Under the pieces are notes generated by a model that was given only the letters and a program-made list of their open reading frames with translations, searched no databases and was not told where the DNA came from. A DNA stretch of 26,684 nucleotides from the NCBI GenBank assembly GCA_040081555.1, contig JBEBGG010000041.1, positions 1 to 26,684 of the forward strand, written 5' to 3'. Shown here in pieces: positions 15,447 to 22,291 of this stretch. How positions within the stretch are numbered: the stretch's first letter is position 1; each line of letters starts with the position of its first letter. The position numbers and the translations under genes were made by a program. The DNA comes from CADEEX01 sp040081555 (GTDB lineage Bacteria > Acidobacteriota > Vicinamibacteria > Vicinamibacterales > CAVVIG01).

Positions 15447-17513
15447 TTACTGCGGAAATGAAGAGTTCTTCACCTCCGGAGGGTCACCCGGCGCACGTTC
15501 CCACACGTACGGGCGTTCCCGCACGTGCCGATCGAACCACTCCATTTCCAGGTTCGCTTTGGCGATCTGGTGACGGAGCTCACTCCACTGGTGGCCCTCA
15601 CGAGGCGCGACCCACAGGCGCGTAGGCACGCCATTGGCCCGCAGCGCGCGATACATCTCAACCGCCTGGGACATGGGCACACGGCTGTCGTTCTCTCCGG
15701 CGATGAAAATCGTGGGCGTGCGCACACGGCTCGCATCCTTCAGCGGCGAGCTGTTCCAGAACAGGTCGATGGGTGCCCCTGGACCCCAGGGCACTCCCCC
15801 AAACCAAGCGGTCCTGCTCGACCGGATGTCACTTTGGGCAAATAACGAAATCCAGTTGGCTACCCCCGCTGATGAGGCAGCGGCTTTGAAGCGATGGCTG
15901 AATGTGATCAGTTTATTGGTTAAATGACCACCAGCGCTCCACCCCATGACGGCCAGTCGATCTGGATCGGCGATACCCCGCGCCACCAGAGAGTCAACGC
16001 CAGCCATCACGTCGAAGTGCATGTTTTTAAAATACTTACCAACCACATCTCGAAGAAATACGTCGCCGTACCCGGCACTGCCTCTAAAATTTGGTCTTAA
16101 GACCGCATATCCATGGCTCGTCAGGACCGGCACGTAGTTGACGATGAACCCTGGGCCGTAGCCGAACTTGTCTGATTCCTGAGGTCCCCCGTGCAACTGG
16201 ACCACCAGAGGGTACCTCTGGCCCAATTGATAACCAGAGGGGTAGTAGAGGACTCCCTCTACCGTGGCTCCGTCCACCCCCCGCCACGAGGCCTTCTCCT
16301 GGCGAGGCAGCTCGAAGTCGTGCGCCAGCGAGTCATACACGCCAGTGACCCGCGTCGACGTCCCGCCCCCGACCGGCATGACCCAGGCGTCGCCGAGCCG
16401 AGCTGGCTCATCCAGCTGAAAGACCATCCGACCCGCCGACGGCGCCACGCTCCAGAACTGCACCGAGTGCTGACCGTCAGTGAGGGCCCGCGGGCGCCGG
16501 CTGGCGACCTCAATCGAGAAGATCTCGCTGTGAACACCCATGTTCACCACCGCCAACACGCTCTTCCCGTCCGGACTCCAAGTAGCGTGCTCGACGGCGT
16601 AGGGAAACTGGGGCAGCAACCGGCGCGGCGCTCCGCCGGCGGCGCCGACGAGGAAGATGGAAGAACGGTAGGTGGGCTCGAGTCGCTCATTCGCCTCGGC
16701 GAGAAAGAGCAACTGCGAATTGTCTGGCGAGAACTCCGCCTCCAGCTCCTCGACGCGATTGCTGGTGATAACGCGGGTGGCACCGCCGACCACGTCGCTG
16801 GTCCACACCTCGCCGCGCGTGATGTCGGCGATGAGCGGCGACGGCGCACGATGCTGTGCGATACGGGAACCATCTCGCGACAGCCTGAATGACATCACCG
16901 AAAACGACCCAGTAGTGATCCGCAGCTCGGTCCCGTCGCCGACGGTCACCCTCCACAGATGTCGCTGCAGGAAATCCTCGTCGTAGGCGTAGACGTCGTC
17001 TTTGAGCCGCTGGCGCTGGCGCACCAGATCGGCCTGTGCATCAGACGCGAGAAAGAATATGGATGAGCCATCGGGCGACCACTGCGGCGCCGCGCCGCCG
17101 AAGACGCCGGTCCCGTGGTGTGTGAGCTGCCGCGGCGGACCTCCGCCCGAGGGGACCAGAAAAATCTGCAAGCCACTCTCGGCCCGAGAAAGGTACAGCA
17201 ACGTCTGGCCGTCCGGCGACCACCGCGCGCTTGTCTCCCCCGCGTCGCCGGAGGTCAGCTGCTCCGGTGCGCCGCCGGCGACCGCTTGTCGAAACAGATG
17301 CGCCACCTGTCGGTTGGCCCTCCAGTCGGCGCGCGCCAGCTGATACGAGACGAAGCGGCCGTCTGGCGAGAGTTGTGCGTCCTGTACCCGCGGAACCTCG
17401 GCCAGGTCGATGAGTGTCATCGGCCGCCGCACCTGAGCGCCGGCGGGGACACCGAAGGGCTGAGCCAGAAGTACCAGCAGACCGATCGCCGTACCGAGGG
17501 GGCGTAGGTGCAC
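15447..17513 (-). CDS. S9 family peptidase (prolyl oligopeptidase / acylaminoacyl-peptidase type), secreted
   Basis: A 688-aa serine peptidase predicted to cleave short peptides in the periplasm. An N-terminal signal peptide (about 1-28, ending PAGAQ) precedes a beta-propeller made of repeated (W/F/L)SPDG-type blades (residues ~45-420), which limits access to the active site. The alpha/beta-hydrolase domain follows, with LHGGP oxyanion region, nucleophile S526 in GWSAGG, D609 in GENDSRVP and H641 in REGHQW, so the triad is complete. The start is set at the GTG at 17513, five bases after a clear AGGAG (17523-17519); the frame is open to 17741, but that extension is low-complexity and overlaps the divergent gene. 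The gene ends 150 bases upstream of actA on the same strand but has its own promoter. Confidence 0.93.
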   Translation of the reverse strand: MHLRPLGTAIGLLVLLAQPFGVPAGAQVRRPMTLIDLAEVPRVQDAQLSPDGRFVSYQLARADWRANRQVAHLFRQAVAGGAPEQLTSGDAGETSARWSPDGQTLLYLSRAESGLQIFLVPSGGGPPRQLTHHGTGVFGGAAPQWSPDGSSIFFLASDAQADLVRQRQRLKDDVYAYDEDFLQRHLWRVTVGDGTELRITTGSFSVMSFRLSRDGSRIAQHRAPSPLIADITRGEVWTSDVVGGATRVITSNRVEELEAEFSPDNSQLLFLAEANERLEPTYRSSIFLVGAAGGAPRRLLPQFPYAVEHATWSPDGKSVLAVVNMGVHSEIFSIEVASRRPRALTDGQHSVQFWSVAPSAGRMVFQLDEPARLGDAWVMPVGGGTSTRVTGVYDSLAHDFELPRQEKASWRGVDGATVEGVLYYPSGYQLGQRYPLVVQLHGGPQESDKFGYGPGFIVNYVPVLTSHGYAVLRPNFRGSAGYGDVFLRDVVGKYFKNMHFDVMAGVDSLVARGIADPDRLAVMGWSAGGHLTNKLITFSHRFKAAASSAGVANWISLFAQSDIRSSRTAWFGGVPWGPGAPIDLFWNSSPLKDASRVRTPTIFIAGENDSRVPMSQAVEMYRALRANGVPTRLWVAPREGHQWSELRHQIAKANLEMEWFDRHVRERPYVWERAPGDPPEVKNSSFPQ

Positions 17514-17518
17514 CACGA

Positions 17519-17523
17519 CTCCT
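17519..17523 (-). promoter_or_regulatory. Ribosome binding site fixing the S9 peptidase start
   Basis: AGGAG on the minus strand, five bases before GTG 17513 and two before GTG 17516. It decides between these tandem GTG codons and the much longer open frame and places the signal peptide at the N-terminus. Confidence 0.7.
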
Positions 17524-17540
17524 GAAAATGAAGGGCGGAC

Positions 17541-17549
17541 AGAATAGCA
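17541..17549 (-). promoter_or_regulatory. Extended -10 promoter candidate for the S9 peptidase gene
   Basis: The minus strand reads TGCTATTCT, an extended -10 element (TGn plus a 5/6 match to TATAAT), 28 bases upstream of the assigned GTG start and followed by the AGGAG ribosome site. No convincing -35 is present, which extended -10 promoters can lack. It lies in the 98-base divergent intergenic region shared with the zinc-ribbon gene. Confidence 0.35.
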
Positions 17550-17611
17550 CTGACGGTCGACCGGAGATATTCCCTCCCCCCACCGCGTTGAGGTTGGATA
17601 ATGATGCGTCA

Positions 17612-18067
17612 GTGAGTGATCGAAAGTACAAGCAACGCGGCTATCAGGACGAGCCCCGCGGCGAGCGCCAGCCGCCACGCGCGCCGAAGCCGCCCGCCGA
17701 ACGTACGCCAGGCCGCCAGCTGCAGGATGCGGCTGGCCCAAAGACGCCCAATCTGATGGCCTCGCACGAGGTATTCAAGTGCGCTCGCTGTGGCAATCGT
17801 CTGGCCATTCCGGTCGAGTCAGGCACTCGCTGCCAACGCTGCAGCGTTCCGGTGCACAGTTGTATCAACTGCCAGTTCTTCGACACGAGTGCGCGGTTCG
17901 AATGCGGGCAGACGCTGCTCGCACGAGTCGCCCCCAAAGACGATGGCAACGACTGCGCCTTGTTCGAGCCGCGCACCACAGTCGAGCGGCAGACCGGCAC
18001 ACCGGCCGCAACTGGCCCCGGCGGCGGACCGAGCGCGCGGCAAGCCTTCGACGACCTCTTCAAGTAG
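17612..18067 (+). CDS. Eight-cysteine zinc-ribbon protein, uncharacterised
   Basis: A 151-aa protein (GTG start at 17612, giving (V/M)SDRKYKQRGYQDEP) with a basic, Pro/Arg-rich, likely disordered first 50 residues, a cysteine-rich core and a Gly/Pro linker ending in ARQAFDDLF. The cysteines are at 57, 60, 74, 77, 84, 87, 98 and 115: two CxxC knuckles form one zinc ribbon, and a CxxC plus two single cysteines could form a second site. There is no signal peptide, so it should be cytosolic. The frame continues upstream to 17414 but overlaps the divergent peptidase. The disulfide oxidoreductase gene follows after 5 bases, so the two are probably co-translated. Nucleic-acid or protein binding is possible; function unknown. 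Start confidence is moderate. Confidence 0.72.
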   Translation: MSDRKYKQRGYQDEPRGERQPPRAPKPPAERTPGRQLQDAAGPKTPNLMASHEVFKCARCGNRLAIPVESGTRCQRCSVPVHSCINCQFFDTSARFECGQTLLARVAPKDDGNDCALFEPRTTVERQTGTPAATGPGGGPSARQAFDDLFK

Positions 18068-18072
18068 CCCCG

Positions 18073-18735
18073 ATGTCTTTGATTTCAACCGACGATCAAG
18101 CGAAGCTGCGGGCGGACTTCTCGGCGCTGAAGCATCCCGTCCGCCTGCTGTTCTTTTCGCGCGTTGACGACTGTGAGACCTGCGCGCAGGCGCGGCAGGT
18201 CATCGAGGAGCTGCCGCCCCTCTCGGATCGGATCACTGTCGAAGAAATCGATTTCTCGACTGAGCGCGAACGCGCCAATGCCTATGGCATCGATCACGTT
18301 CCGGCCCTCGCCATCGTCTGGCAGGATGCGGATGGCCGAGAGCGAGATTCGCACATCCGCTTCCTTGGCACGCCCGCCGGCTACGAGTTCATCTCGCTGG
18401 TGCGCGCGATTGTGCTGGTTGGCATCGGCGATTCGCGGTTGCTCGACGAGAGCCGTGCGCTGGTCCTTGCGGTCGACCGGCCGATGACGGTCCACGTGTT
18501 CACGACGCCAACCTGTCCCCAGTGCCCCCGCGCGGTGACCTTGGCGCATGAAATGGCGTTCCTCAATCCGAACATCACCGCCTACGCGGTCGAAGCCACC
18601 GAGTATCCGGACCTGGCGAGCCGGTATCGCGTCACCGGTGTGCCCAAGACCGTCGTCGACGATCGGGTGGAAATATTGGGAGCGTTGCCGGAGCAGGAGT
18701 TCATTGCACAGGCGCTCGCAGGTCTGAGACCGTAG
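18073..18735 (+). CDS. Double-thioredoxin-fold protein disulfide oxidoreductase-like protein
   Basis: A 220-aa cytosolic protein made of two thioredoxin/glutaredoxin folds. Each has a CxxC: C34-E-T-C37 in the first and C148-P-Q-C151 in the second; each is followed by a cis-proline loop (VPALA with P77 and GVPKTV with P191). This tandem layout and length match the PDO/Grx-like family related to the N-terminal domain of AhpF, which exchanges disulfides or shuttles electrons to partner enzymes. The CETC site is unusual (acidic instead of CPxC), so the second CPQC site is the likelier active one. The ATG at 18073 is 5 bases after the zinc-ribbon stop. The partner reductase is not in the window. 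Confidence 0.88.
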   Translation: MSLISTDDQAKLRADFSALKHPVRLLFFSRVDDCETCAQARQVIEELPPLSDRITVEEIDFSTERERANAYGIDHVPALAIVWQDADGRERDSHIRFLGTPAGYEFISLVRAIVLVGIGDSRLLDESRALVLAVDRPMTVHVFTTPTCPQCPRAVTLAHEMAFLNPNITAYAVEATEYPDLASRYRVTGVPKTVVDDRVEILGALPEQEFIAQALAGLRP

Positions 18736-18805
18736 GCGTGAGCGACAAGTGCCGCATCCGTACGACGAGCCCCGTGCACCTCGCTACGAACGACGAAGAT
18801 CTACG

Positions 18806-20662
18806 ATGACCAGACAGTTGAGACTGCGCGCAGTCCTCCTCGGGAGCATCTGCGCAGCGATGGCGTTTGCCGGACCTGACCTTCGCGGTGCGTCACCAGT
18901 CGCCTATCGTTTTACGTTCCCGAGCCCCGAGCATCACTGGGTGCAGGTGGAGGCGACCTTCACCGAGCTCGAGGCCGCGCCGCTCGAATTGCGCATGAGC
19001 CGCTCGTCGCCAGGGCGCTACTCGCTCCACGACTTCGCAAAGAACGTGTACGACGTCGAGGCGGTGTCAGCCGATGGCAGCCCACTTGTGGTGACTCGAC
19101 CGGATCCGTATGGCTGGACCGTGGGTAGGCCTGCGGCCACCGTCACCGTCCGCTACAAGGTGTTTGGCGATCGCGTCGACGGCACGTATCTTGGTGTCGA
19201 TCGCACGCACGCCCACATGAACATGCCGGCGGTAATCATGTTTGCCAAAGGACTGGACGACCGCGGCGCCGTGCTGACCTTCGTGCCGCCGGACGCTCGG
19301 TGGCAGGTGGCGACCCAACTGCACAAGGGGACGACGCCGTTTCAGTTCACGGCTCCCAACCTGCAATATCTGATGGATAGCCCCACTGAGTTGGCCGCGT
19401 ATTCGTTGCGGACATTCGAGGTCGACGGCAGTGTCTTTCGTTTCGCCGCCCACCACACAGGTACGGAGGCGGAACTCACCGACTTTGTGGCGGACGTCGA
19501 GAAAATCGTGCGTGTTGAGAAGGACATTTTCCACGAGTACCCTCGCTACGAGCCCGGTCACTACACGTTCCTCGCAGATTACCTGCCGTGGGCCAATGGC
19601 GATGGCATGGAGCACCGCAACAGCACGGTGATCAGTTCGAGCGGTTCGATTCGCGACAACCGCGACAGCCTGCTGGACACGGTTGCGCACGAATTCTTCC
19701 ACGGTTGGAACGTGGAGCGCATCCGCCCCCGCTCGCTCGAGCCGTTCGATTTCGAACGGGCCAACATGTCGGGGGAGCTGTGGCTGGCTGAAGGCTTCAC
19801 CCAGTACTACGGCCCGCTCAGTCTGAGCCGGGCCGGTCTCGCGCCGCTGGCCGACACCCTGCAGACGATGAATGGCCTGGTCCAGGCAATTGCGCTTAGC
19901 CCAGGCCGAGACTTTCATTCCCCGGTCGAGATGAGTCAGATGGCGCCGTTTACGGATGGCGGCCGGACGATCGATCGCACCAACTGGGCGAGCGCCTACA
20001 TCTCCTACTATCCGTACGGCGGCGCGATCGCTCTGGCGCTCGATCTCTCACTGCGGGGTCGGAGCCAGGGCCGCGTGACGCTCGACGATTTCATGCGGTC
20101 GATGTGGCGCACGCACGGCGGCACCTCGACCCGAGAAGGCCACGTCGATCGCCCGTACACGCTCGACGACGCACAACAGAGGCTCGCTGAAGTCAGTGGC
20201 GACGCGACCTTCGCACAGGAGTTCTTCGCGCGGTACGTGCACGGGCGCGAACTGCCGGACTACGCCGCGCTCCTCAGGCCCGCCGGCGTCGGGCTGCGGA
20301 GACGGAGTACCGACGCCTGGTGGGGAGACCTTCACTTCGAACAGCGCGACGGCCTTCGCGTCTCCGCGCCGCCACTCACCAACACCCCGGCATTCAAGGC
20401 GGGGCTCGACCTCGACGATGTCATTCGCTCGGTCGATGGTGCCCGCGTACAGACCGCGACAGATGTCAGCAACGCGATCCGTCGTCACAAGCCTGGTGAC
20501 GTCCTATCGGTGGAGTGTGTCGATCGCTCCGGCGTGACGCGGACGGCTCGAGTGCATCTGGAAGGCGATCCCCGGATGGAGATGGTCGCAGTGGAGCAGG
20601 TCGGGAACGAGATCAGCTCTGATCAGCGAGCGTTCCGAAACTCCTGGTTGGGTCGGCAGTAA
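18806..20662 (+). CDS. M61 family metallopeptidase (glycyl aminopeptidase-like) with C-terminal PDZ domain, secreted
   Basis: A 618-aa exported zinc aminopeptidase. The ATG at 18806 starts a signal peptide (about 1-29, MTRQLRLRAVLLG...); the frame is open to a GTG at 18749, but that prefix precedes the signal sequence. An N-terminal beta-rich domain (about 32-200) is followed by the catalytic part with GMEH (267-270), the zinc motif HEFFH (295-299, family form HEFFHxWN) and the third ligand E329 in LAEGFTQYY. A PDZ domain occupies about 515-600 (FKAGLDLDDVIRSVDGARV). M61 enzymes remove N-terminal glycine or alanine from peptides. It follows the disulfide oxidoreductase by 70 bases. With the S9 peptidase it suggests periplasmic peptide breakdown. 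Confidence 0.94.
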   Translation: MTRQLRLRAVLLGSICAAMAFAGPDLRGASPVAYRFTFPSPEHHWVQVEATFTELEAAPLELRMSRSSPGRYSLHDFAKNVYDVEAVSADGSPLVVTRPDPYGWTVGRPAATVTVRYKVFGDRVDGTYLGVDRTHAHMNMPAVIMFAKGLDDRGAVLTFVPPDARWQVATQLHKGTTPFQFTAPNLQYLMDSPTELAAYSLRTFEVDGSVFRFAAHHTGTEAELTDFVADVEKIVRVEKDIFHEYPRYEPGHYTFLADYLPWANGDGMEHRNSTVISSSGSIRDNRDSLLDTVAHEFFHGWNVERIRPRSLEPFDFERANMSGELWLAEGFTQYYGPLSLSRAGLAPLADTLQTMNGLVQAIALSPGRDFHSPVEMSQMAPFTDGGRTIDRTNWASAYISYYPYGGAIALALDLSLRGRSQGRVTLDDFMRSMWRTHGGTSTREGHVDRPYTLDDAQQRLAEVSGDATFAQEFFARYVHGRELPDYAALLRPAGVGLRRRSTDAWWGDLHFEQRDGLRVSAPPLTNTPAFKAGLDLDDVIRSVDGARVQTATDVSNAIRRHKPGDVLSVECVDRSGVTRTARVHLEGDPRMEMVAVEQVGNEISSDQRAFRNSWLGRQ

Positions 20663-20693
20663 CACGGTTTGGTCCCGTTTCTGCGCAACCTCG

Positions 20694-20699
20694 TATACT
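20694..20699 (+). promoter_or_regulatory. -10 element just ahead of the lyase gene (possible leaderless promoter)
   Basis: TATACT, a 5/6 match to TATAAT, ends nine bases before the ATG at 20709. Transcription from it would start within 1-3 bases of the ATG, i.e. an almost leaderless mRNA; no Shine-Dalgarno is seen. The best -35 (TTGGTC, 20669-20674) is weak and 19 bases away. Confidence 0.3.
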
Positions 20700-20708
20700 T
20701 CTGCCGTC

Positions 20709-22163
20709 ATGCGCTTTGCGCCCGAGTACATCGCCTGCGTGCTCAACGACAACTTCGAGGATGCGAAGGCGGAGTTGCTGTCGCCGCTGATGGCCATCCA
20801 GTACGCGCATCTCGTCATGTTGGCCGGACGGGGCATTGTCTCGCGTACCGACGCCCACGCGATTCGCGAGGCGCTTGACGGCATCCTGCAGTCCGACATC
20901 CGCGAGGTCCGCTACGACGGGACGTATGAAGATCTATTCTTCTACATCGAGCGGCTGATCGTCGCCGCTTGCGGTGAGGACGTCGCCGGTCGCCTGCACA
21001 CCGCGCGCAGCCGCAATGACATCGACATGACGATGTACCGCATGAGACAGCGGGAGTGCCTGCTCGGCCTCATCGGCGCGACGCTTGACCTTCGAAGGAC
21101 GCTGCTCGATCTGGCGGCCCAGCACCTGCACACGGTGCTCGTGCTCCACACCCACACCCAGCGTGCTCAACCGTCCACCGTCGCGCACTACCTGCTGGCG
21201 GTCATCGAACAGCTCGAGCGGGACACGATTCGGCTGCGAGCCGCCTACGGCAGCACCAACCAGAATCCGCTCGGTGCCTGCGCCATCACCGGCACGGGCT
21301 TCGACATCGACCGCAATACAACCACCTCGCTGCTAGGTTTTGACGGGCCGACCAGGAATACCTACGGCAGCATTGCGACGGCGGACTACCTGCTCGAGAG
21401 CACCGCCGCGGTCACAGTGCTGCTGGCCGGACTGGGGCGAGTGGTGCAAGACTTACTGCTCTGGTCGACCTCGGAGTTCGGCTATCTCCGTCTCGGCGAC
21501 GGGTTCGTGCAGGGCAGCAGCATCATGCCGCAGAAGCGCAATCCCGTGGCGCTCGAACACGCCCGCGCCATCGGCAGCAGGGCTCTCGGCCAGGCGCAGG
21601 CCGTCGTGACCAGCGTCCACAACACGCCGTTTGGCGATATCGTCGACACGGAAGACGATCTGCAGCCACTGGTGTTTGGCATGTTCCGTGACGCCCGTCG
21701 CACGCTGACGCTCGTGTCGGCGGCGATGCGGACGGCGGAATTTGATGCCGCGAAGCTTGAGGCGAGCGCCGGCGATGGGTGGGCGACGCTCACCGAACTT
21801 GCAGATACGCTGGTTCGCGACCACGGGCTGTCGTTTCGAATGGCGCACGGTATCTCGAGCGCGCTGATGTCAGCGCGGGAGCAGCAGCCGGAACGTCCGC
21901 TCGCGGCACTGCTGGCGGACGTCTCAGCATCGTTGTTGCCCGCTCCGATCCTCTATTCGCGAGAGGCGCTCGATCGCATTTTGAGCCCACGGCATTTTGT
22001 CGAGGTCCGCCGGACTTATGGCGGCCCGGCGCCCGAGGAGACCGCAAGTGCAGTGTCTGCGTCTCAGCGCCAACTGGCGGCGGACCATGCGTGGCTCGAG
22101 AGCCGGACCCGCGCGCTGACGGTCGCTCAGCAGACGATGTGCGCACAGGCGGCCTCGCTGTGA
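20709..22163 (+). CDS. Argininosuccinate lyase family protein (ArgH-like)
   Basis: A 484-aa cytosolic member of the fumarase/aspartase/argininosuccinate lyase superfamily, expected to be a homotetramer. Superfamily motifs are present: HTARSRND at 97-104, the region HTHTQRAQP (147-155, with H149 at the general-acid position), NPLGACAITGT (186-196) and the signature GSSIMPQKRNP (269-279) with the catalytic serine S271. It differs from housekeeping ArgH at several spots: HTARSRND is followed by IDMTMYR rather than QVATD, and the signature has I/R in place of L/K. No other arginine genes are nearby; the next genes are a microprotein and an SSS symporter coupled by overlapping stop/start codons. 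It could be a true ArgH or a lyase acting on an imported N-succinyl-type amino acid; I cannot decide. Confidence 0.88.
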   Translation: MRFAPEYIACVLNDNFEDAKAELLSPLMAIQYAHLVMLAGRGIVSRTDAHAIREALDGILQSDIREVRYDGTYEDLFFYIERLIVAACGEDVAGRLHTARSRNDIDMTMYRMRQRECLLGLIGATLDLRRTLLDLAAQHLHTVLVLHTHTQRAQPSTVAHYLLAVIEQLERDTIRLRAAYGSTNQNPLGACAITGTGFDIDRNTTTSLLGFDGPTRNTYGSIATADYLLESTAAVTVLLAGLGRVVQDLLLWSTSEFGYLRLGDGFVQGSSIMPQKRNPVALEHARAIGSRALGQAQAVVTSVHNTPFGDIVDTEDDLQPLVFGMFRDARRTLTLVSAAMRTAEFDAAKLEASAGDGWATLTELADTLVRDHGLSFRMAHGISSALMSAREQQPERPLAALLADVSASLLPAPILYSREALDRILSPRHFVEVRRTYGGPAPEETASAVSASQRQLAADHAWLESRTRALTVAQQTMCAQAASL

Positions 22164-22291
22164 TGTCGCCAGCGCCCCCGCCGATGCACGAACCTGGCGA
22201 CACGCCAATGACGGGCCGCTACATTGCGGCGCTGCTCCTCGAGGCGGTCATCATCGCGTTGTTGTACCTGGTTGGCTGGGTGTATCGATGA
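22163..22291 (+). CDS. 42-aa single-span membrane microprotein coupled to the SSS symporter
   Basis: A short frame sits exactly between the lyase and the symporter. Its ATG (22163) shares one base with the lyase stop (TGATG) and its stop shares four bases with the symporter start (ATGA). An AGGCGG (22147-22152) lies 10 bases before the ATG. The product begins MSPAPPPMHEPGDTPMTG, then has one hydrophobic helix (about 19-40, AALLLEAVIIALLYLVGWVY) ending in Arg. An internal ATG (22208) would give 27 residues. SSS symporters are known that need a small membrane subunit encoded just upstream (for example DUF4212 or DUF3311 type), but this one is shorter and I recognise no family. A small symporter subunit is the natural hypothesis; whether it is translated is untested. 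Confidence 0.68.
   Translation: MSPAPPPMHEPGDTPMTGRYIAALLLEAVIIALLYLVGWVYR

Noticed and set aside
17514..17741. N-terminal extension of the S9 peptidase (76 codons)
   Set aside because: Low-complexity Arg/Ala-rich sequence precedes the signal peptide and overlaps the divergent zinc-ribbon gene; an AGGAG site sits right before the GTG at 17513.
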